Assembly (NCBI GenBank): GCA_025450095.1
Contig: JANWID010000217.1
Span: 1 to 10,226, forward strand
Length of the DNA stretch: 10,226 nucleotides
Source: Bacteroidia bacterium
Lineage (GTDB): Bacteria > Bacteroidota > Bacteroidia > AKYH767-A > OLB10
Reading direction: 5' to 3'
Numbering within the stretch: the first letter of the stretch is position 1; every line of letters begins with the position of its first letter. This document shows, piece by piece, positions 6,604 to 10,226 of this stretch. The notes beneath the pieces are model-generated. The model searched no databases. It was not told the DNA's origin and saw nothing but the letters and a program-made list of their open reading frames with translations. The position numbers were made by a program, and so were the translations under genes.

Positions 6604-7314
6604 TTATTTTACCAGGAGATGGTTCTTGTTAATATCATCCACTACTGCTTTAGCAAATTGTTTGAAGAGCTCTGTGGAAGGATCCATTGTAATGCTTTTT
6701 GACTGACCGAACCAGAGTAACTCGGGTTTATGTACATCATAGAGTTTACTTTCGATGATTACCTCAACATCCACGTAAGTGTAGCCGGGAGTGGTGCGGG
6801 TTTCATACATTGTTTGATATGAATAATTGTTATAATATCCATAGTAATTGTTATATCCACCCTGGTAATAATAGTTCTCACTATAATACGGATTATAAGG
6901 CGTGGCATATGTTCCTACCGGTACCTGCTCTGTTGTTCCGGGAACATATTTCTCCTGTTCAGTGATATTTACAACTGCGTTTATAAGCAGCATGTCCGCA
7001 TTATTTTTTCTAAGAATAGTCACCATGTTCGTGGAATCGTATTTCTGTATATCCGGTGGAAATATTTCAAGTGCTGAAACAGCATGGTGACCCAGTTCAG
7101 TAAACTTTGCAACAATATGTTGTTCTACAAGTTGGCGATTGGAAAGGCTGGATCCCATAACCATGACAACAATTTTTGGTGATGACTTTGGCTGGGCCTG
7201 CTTGTTGGTCCACGATGAGGTTAACTCAACCTGTGGCGCGCATGCCGCGATTGCAAATAAAACCACTGATAATAAAATGGTTACAGATAAAAAATTTAAG
7301 TTTAATTTTTTCAT
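6604..7314 (-). CDS. Tyrosine-rich envelope lipoprotein, DUF4136-like
   Basis: The product has 236 residues. A basic, hydrophobic leader ends in the lipobox AIAAC, with lipidated Cys25. The mature part begins with a TSSW motif (33-36) and ends with WFGQSKSIT (201-209) and FKQFAKAVVDDINKNHLL, a plan resembling DUF4136-type lipoproteins in which a beta-rich domain closes with an amphipathic helix. That family assignment is tentative and its function is unknown. Residues 136-180 form a low-complexity insert with 17 tyrosines in 45 positions (YYSENYYYQGGYNNYYGYY), mixed with Asn and Gly, probably flexible or aggregation-prone. The gene has its own terminator and stands divergent from the patatin gene, suggesting independent expression. 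The ATG at 7314 is followed by MKKLNLN, a normal n-region. Confidence 0.85.
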   Translation of the reverse strand: MKKLNLNFLSVTILLSVVLFAIAACAPQVELTSSWTNKQAQPKSSPKIVVMVMGSSLSNRQLVEQHIVAKFTELGHHAVSALEIFPPDIQKYDSTNMVTILRKNNADMLLINAVVNITEQEKYVPGTTEQVPVGTYATPYNPYYSENYYYQGGYNNYYGYYNNYSYQTMYETRTTPGYTYVDVEVIIESKLYDVHKPELLWFGQSKSITMDPSTELFKQFAKAVVDDINKNHLLVK

Positions 7315-7484
7315 AAACAGTGAATATTAAAGGGTTTATGTAAAGATAATAGGAAAACAACAGAATGTGAAAATTAATGATTTGGTTTATCCGATGACCC
7401 CGGCCGTTACCAATCATCAGCAAAGTTTTTTCCCTGCGGAATTTTTATCGACTTTAGCAGCAGGTCATTTTGATCGCCATTAGT
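7315..7484. other. Divergent intergenic region
   Basis: This 170-bp gap separates the minus-strand lipoprotein gene from the plus-strand patatin gene and must hold both promoters unless transcripts enter from outside. For the patatin gene the best candidate is GACTTTAG at 7450-7457, with a T-run (7426-7431) 18 nt upstream, both weak. No clear shared operator was seen. Confidence 0.45.
7341..7348 (-). promoter_or_regulatory. Candidate -7 box of the tyrosine-rich lipoprotein gene
   Basis: The minus strand reads TATCTTTA, seven of the eight positions if the final G of TAnnTTTG is relaxed, 26 nt upstream of the ATG. A TTTTC at the usual -33 distance is a loose match. The box is in the right place in the 170-bp divergent gap. 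Confidence 0.35.
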
Positions 7485-9713
7485 ATGAAAGGAAAGCTTT
7501 TTATTTGTTTCTTATTTTTTGTTTTCGAGCTGCAGGCGCAGCAAAAGGAATTCAGAGTTGGCTTAACACTCAGTGGAGGTGGCGCGAAAGGTTTGGCCCA
7601 TATCGGAGTGTTGCAGGCTATCGACAGCGCAGGTCTGAAAGTGGACTATCTAACGGGCACGAGCATGGGAAGTATTATGGGTGCCCTGTACGCTGTTGGG
7701 TATTCGGGTAACCGTATTGAAGAGCTGGCCCGCGAGATGAATTGGGGGAAGCTGTTTTCAGGAACACCTGATCTGAGTACGGTGAATATTGCTGAGAAAG
7801 ACGAATTTGAAAGTTATGCCGTCGAAGTACCTTTTGAAAAGGGAAAAGTTAAAATAGGAACCGGGCTGATTGAAGCCCAGGAGATCTGGGTGAAATTCCA
7901 GGAGTTATTTCTTCCGGTTTACAATGTTAAAGATTTCGATAATTTCAGTATACCTTTTAAATGTATTGCCACTGATGCAGCTACAGGTAAGCCTGTTGTG
8001 CTGGATACCGGTGAAGTAGTAACTGCCATTCGCGCAAGCATGGCGATTCCTTCCATTTTTACGGCTATTGATTATAAGGACACAAAGTTGATTGATGGAG
8101 GAGTGGTAAGGAACTTCCCGGTGCGGGATGCCGTGAATATGGGAGCTGATTATGCTATCGGTGTGAATGTATCACAACCGTTGTCGTCGGCCGACAAGCT
8201 TACCAGTGCGATCGATATTTTATATCAAATCGGTTTTTATAAAGATGCAGATGATTTTGCGGAAGAAATTAAGCTATGTGACATGATTATTGAGCCTGAT
8301 GTTAAAGAATATGGCGCCGGTAGTTTTGCAAATGCAGAAGAAATTATTGCAATCGGGAAAAAAATAGGGAATTTGTTTTATCCCAAATTAAAACACCTTG
8401 CCGATTCACTGAAGGCACTGGATCCCGGGTATACATTTGAAAGAAACCGGCTTCCTGTAGTTAAAGGGATTATTGTGGATACGATTTCAGTTTCAGGGTT
8501 GAATCAAACCAGCAAACGTTCGTTCATGCACCTGCTCGACATCCATGCGGGCGATACCTGTTCCGCAAAAGATGTTGCTGAAGGTATTCGTAAAGTTTTC
8601 GGCACAAAAAATTATAACCGTATCAATTATTTCTGGGAACCTGCTGCTAACGGCCATGCGCATTTGAAATTGAATGTGATCGAGAACCCGTTGACCTATG
8701 CGAAAGTGGCACTGCATTATAATTCGTTCAGCAAGATTGCATTGATTGCCGCCATGGAATCCAAAAACCTTTTCTGGGACCGTTCCAGGACTTTAGTTAA
8801 ATTAAACCTGAGCGAAAATTACCGTGTGCTGTTCCGGCAATCGCAGTCGTTTGGACCCCGCGATAATAATGACCTGATATTTTCCGGTTACCTCGAATCA
8901 TTTAAATACCCGGTTTATATCGATTTCCGTCAGACTTATGTATACCGGAATTTATTCTATGAATTCGATCTGAGGGCACAGCATACATTTAATCAACGTT
9001 CGGTACTGGGCACAGGGACCTCCTGGCAATCATTCCACCTCGATCCAAAGGTTTTTGGAACAGTCAGCGTGGAAGGAGAAAATGATTATCTTCATTCCTA
9101 TATCTTCTATAAAAGAAATACACTTGATGATAAAATATTTCCGACGCGTGGATTAAAGATGCATGTGGAAGCAGGCTATATTTACCGGCAACGTCCCAAT
9201 GATCTTTTCCTGCAAGCCTCCGAGTTGACTGCGACCATTGATACGCTCGATTTCGATGGATACGGACGCTTTGATCTGAATGTGGAACATTATATAAAGT
9301 TAAACAGTAAGCTCACGCTGATGGATGCGTTTAATGCGGGAGCGAATCTGAATGAAGAAAATTCTTACCTGAATTTTTATTACGTAGGTGGATTGAATCA
9401 TTTCCTTCGCAACCAGATTACTTTTGCGGGATTGAATGAATACGAAGTCTATACCAACAGCCTGGCTGCAGCATTGCTGGGAGTGCAGTATAACCCTTTT
9501 AAAAACGTTTATGCCACTCTGAAAGCAAATGTGGGTATTTATAATTTTGTAGATGTTGATCCCGATTCATGGAATGGTGATGATAATTTTCTCAGCGGCT
9601 ATGCTGCAACAATAAGTTATGCTTCCGGCCTGGGACCGATCCAGTTTTCATTATTGTATTGTGATCAGTCGAAGACTTTTTCGGGGCATATAAATCTGGG
9701 GTATCACTTTTGA
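7485..9713 (+). CDS. Patatin phospholipase fused to POTRA-like segment and outer-membrane barrel
   Basis: The 742-residue protein starts at ATG 7485 with a signal peptide (MKGKLFICFLFFVFELQAQQ); a TTG 15 nt upstream in frame would only add MIAIS and spoil it. Residues about 23-230 are a patatin (RssA/PlpD-type) lipase domain: oxyanion-hole GGGAKG (31-36), nucleophile elbow GTSMG with Ser60, and DGG with catalytic Asp204. Both dyad residues are present, so it should hydrolyse acyl esters of phospholipids. Residues about 328-400 resemble one POTRA domain, and about 403-742 an Omp85-type barrel, with FPTRG (552-556) and a terminal Phe as in outer-membrane beta-signals. The plan is that of Pseudomonas PlpD and Fusobacterium FplA (type Vd). 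The usual VRGF loop motif is replaced by VGGLNHFLRN. Whether the lipase faces the periplasm or the outside cannot be told. Confidence 0.93.
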   Translation: MKGKLFICFLFFVFELQAQQKEFRVGLTLSGGGAKGLAHIGVLQAIDSAGLKVDYLTGTSMGSIMGALYAVGYSGNRIEELAREMNWGKLFSGTPDLSTVNIAEKDEFESYAVEVPFEKGKVKIGTGLIEAQEIWVKFQELFLPVYNVKDFDNFSIPFKCIATDAATGKPVVLDTGEVVTAIRASMAIPSIFTAIDYKDTKLIDGGVVRNFPVRDAVNMGADYAIGVNVSQPLSSADKLTSAIDILYQIGFYKDADDFAEEIKLCDMIIEPDVKEYGAGSFANAEEIIAIGKKIGNLFYPKLKHLADSLKALDPGYTFERNRLPVVKGIIVDTISVSGLNQTSKRSFMHLLDIHAGDTCSAKDVAEGIRKVFGTKNYNRINYFWEPAANGHAHLKLNVIENPLTYAKVALHYNSFSKIALIAAMESKNLFWDRSRTLVKLNLSENYRVLFRQSQSFGPRDNNDLIFSGYLESFKYPVYIDFRQTYVYRNLFYEFDLRAQHTFNQRSVLGTGTSWQSFHLDPKVFGTVSVEGENDYLHSYIFYKRNTLDDKIFPTRGLKMHVEAGYIYRQRPNDLFLQASELTATIDTLDFDGYGRFDLNVEHYIKLNSKLTLMDAFNAGANLNEENSYLNFYYVGGLNHFLRNQITFAGLNEYEVYTNSLAAALLGVQYNPFKNVYATLKANVGIYNFVDVDPDSWNGDDNFLSGYAATISYASGLGPIQFSLLYCDQSKTFSGHINLGYHF

Positions 9714-9725
9714 CTCGCTGGCGAA

Positions 9726-9774
9726 GCCGCGATGTCATCCCGATAAGCTTGTCTTCGTCGTGATGATAAATGAT
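9726..9774. repeat. 49-bp palindromic unit, copy 1
   Basis: This copy matches 9844-9892 at 46 of 49 positions, offset by 118 bp. It contains GTCATCCCGA, AAGCTT and CGTCGTGATGA, which pair imperfectly into a hairpin. It begins 13 bp after the patatin stop, so it would be transcribed in that mRNA's 3' end, though no T-tract follows to make it a terminator. Confidence 0.8.
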
Positions 9775-9843
9775 GGAAGATAATTAACGAATATAGCAAG
9801 CAGATTTTTAAAAATTTAAAATTGAAATGTCTCTCATGAGAAC

Positions 9844-9892
9844 GCCGCAATGTCATCGCGACAAGCTTGTCTTCGTCGTGATGATAAATGAT
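9844..9892. repeat. 49-bp palindromic unit, copy 2
   Basis: The second copy differs from 9726-9774 at three positions. Two of the changes make a perfect 12-bp palindrome, GACAAGCTTGTC, at the centre, and TCATCGCGACAA pairs with TCGTCGTGATGA at 10 of 12 positions. The two units are separated by 69 bp of unrelated AT-rich sequence. Confidence 0.8.
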
Positions 9893-9945
9893 AAATAATT
9901 AAAGAGGAAATTTTTTTAAAATACAGCAAGCGACTGAAAAGGTAC

Positions 9946-9985
9946 TATATTTGAATATCCATTTCCTGTATGTCTATATTACAGG
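9946..9985 (+). promoter_or_regulatory. -7-like box followed by a dyad
   Basis: TATATTTG at 9946-9953 fits TAnnTTTG exactly and is followed by CCTGTA (9965-9970) and TACAGG (9980-9985), a perfect 6-bp inverted repeat around 9 nt. No -33 box is seen at the usual distance. The dyad could be an operator or the start of a short RNA, but nothing downstream supports a product. Confidence 0.2.
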
Positions 9986-10075
9986 ACAGCTCAATCTTCA
10001 TCCCATTGCTGCGGGGGCCACCACTCCGCCCTCCCCGAATCAAAGTTAATTCAAATTAGCCGTTTCATTCTAATT

Positions 10076-10118
10076 ATAAACGTTTAAGTTGAATACGTTA
10101 GTGATAATAAACGTTTAA
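10076..10118. repeat. Two ATAAACGTTTAA words 31 bp apart
   Basis: ATAAACGTTTAA occurs at 10076-10087 and 10107-10118, each containing the palindrome AAACGTTT. The 31-bp spacing is close to three helical turns, which would place two bound dimers on one face of the DNA. In such AT-rich sequence this may be chance, and no adjacent gene is visible. Confidence 0.4.
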
Positions 10119-10226
10119 TATTAAACTGTTATTTTTTTGATTTTAGAATTTATTAAAATTTCTTCAAAATCATTATTTTCAGGAATATTAAATCATAATA
10201 AATCCATCATAATAGATCTCCCCGAT

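Larger units (their letters stand above)
9714..10226. other. Gene-free, repeat-bearing, AT-rich tail
   Basis: No convincing coding region is seen after the patatin stop. The first 180 bp hold two copies of a 49-bp unit; 9946-9985 holds a -7-like box and a dyad; 10020-10040 carries CACTCCGCCCT, also found at 4963-4973 in the other repeat region; and the last 160 bp are very AT-rich with two AAACGTTT palindromes. A promoter for a gene to the right may lie here, but none can be assigned. Confidence 0.65.

Noticed and set aside
7470..7484. TTG start at 7470 for the patatin gene
   Set aside because: It would add MIAIS before an otherwise textbook signal peptide that begins at ATG 7485.
9726..9892. 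CRISPR array
   Set aside because: Only two 49-bp copies exist, with a 69-bp gap and no further repeat or cas gene. The unit is an imperfect palindrome of a dispersed repeat type.
10138..10172. Hairpin TGATTTT/AAAATCA as a terminator
   Set aside because: The 7-bp AT-only arms in very AT-rich DNA are weak and likely by chance.

Overview
The window looks like chromosomal DNA from a member of the Bacteroidota (Bacteroidetes), probably a Chitinophagales- or Sphingobacteriales-like lineage. Four things point there: a C-terminal type IX secretion (Por) sorting domain, a TPR sensor kinase whose H box reads HEIQNPLNFVNNFSE, lipoproteins with short lipoboxes, and gene starts that mostly lack a Shine-Dalgarno but sit near TAnnTTTG-like boxes. 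The assignment is inferred from these motifs and not from any database search.

Layout from left to right. (1) 1-1557, minus: a TPR-repeat sensor histidine kinase whose C-terminal ATPase domain lies beyond the left edge. (2) 1675-3816, minus: a large secreted protein with seven Asp-Pro-Gly-type repeats, probably a seven-bladed beta-propeller, followed by Ig/PKD-like sequence and a T9SS sorting domain. (3) 3976-4599, minus: a small lipoprotein with an intradiol ring-cleavage dioxygenase fold and all four iron ligands. (4) 4600-5247: about 650 bp with no gene, filled with nested inverted repeats resembling a MITE/REP-type element. (5) 5248-6432, minus: a polytopic inner-membrane protein of the DUF1624/HGSNAT-like acyltransferase group. 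(6) 6604-7314, minus: a tyrosine-rich lipoprotein, followed by two hairpins, one of them a good intrinsic terminator. (7) 7485-9713, plus: a patatin phospholipase fused to a POTRA-like segment and an outer-membrane beta-barrel, divergent from gene 6. (8) 9714-10226: about 510 bp without a gene, holding a duplicated 49-bp palindromic unit, further small dyads and an AT-rich tail.

The genes are spaced by about 115-650 bp, with promoter-like boxes or hairpins in most gaps, so they look like separate transcription units and not an operon. Most of the products act at or beyond the cell envelope: a T9SS-exported propeller, two lipoproteins, a membrane acyltransferase-like protein, an outer-membrane patatin and a membrane-anchored sensor. 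No defence system, integrase, transposase, CRISPR array, tRNA or rRNA was found. The least explained DNA is the pair of repeat-rich intergenic regions, which share short words (GTCATCCCGA and CACTCCGCCCT) and so probably carry members of one dispersed repeat family.
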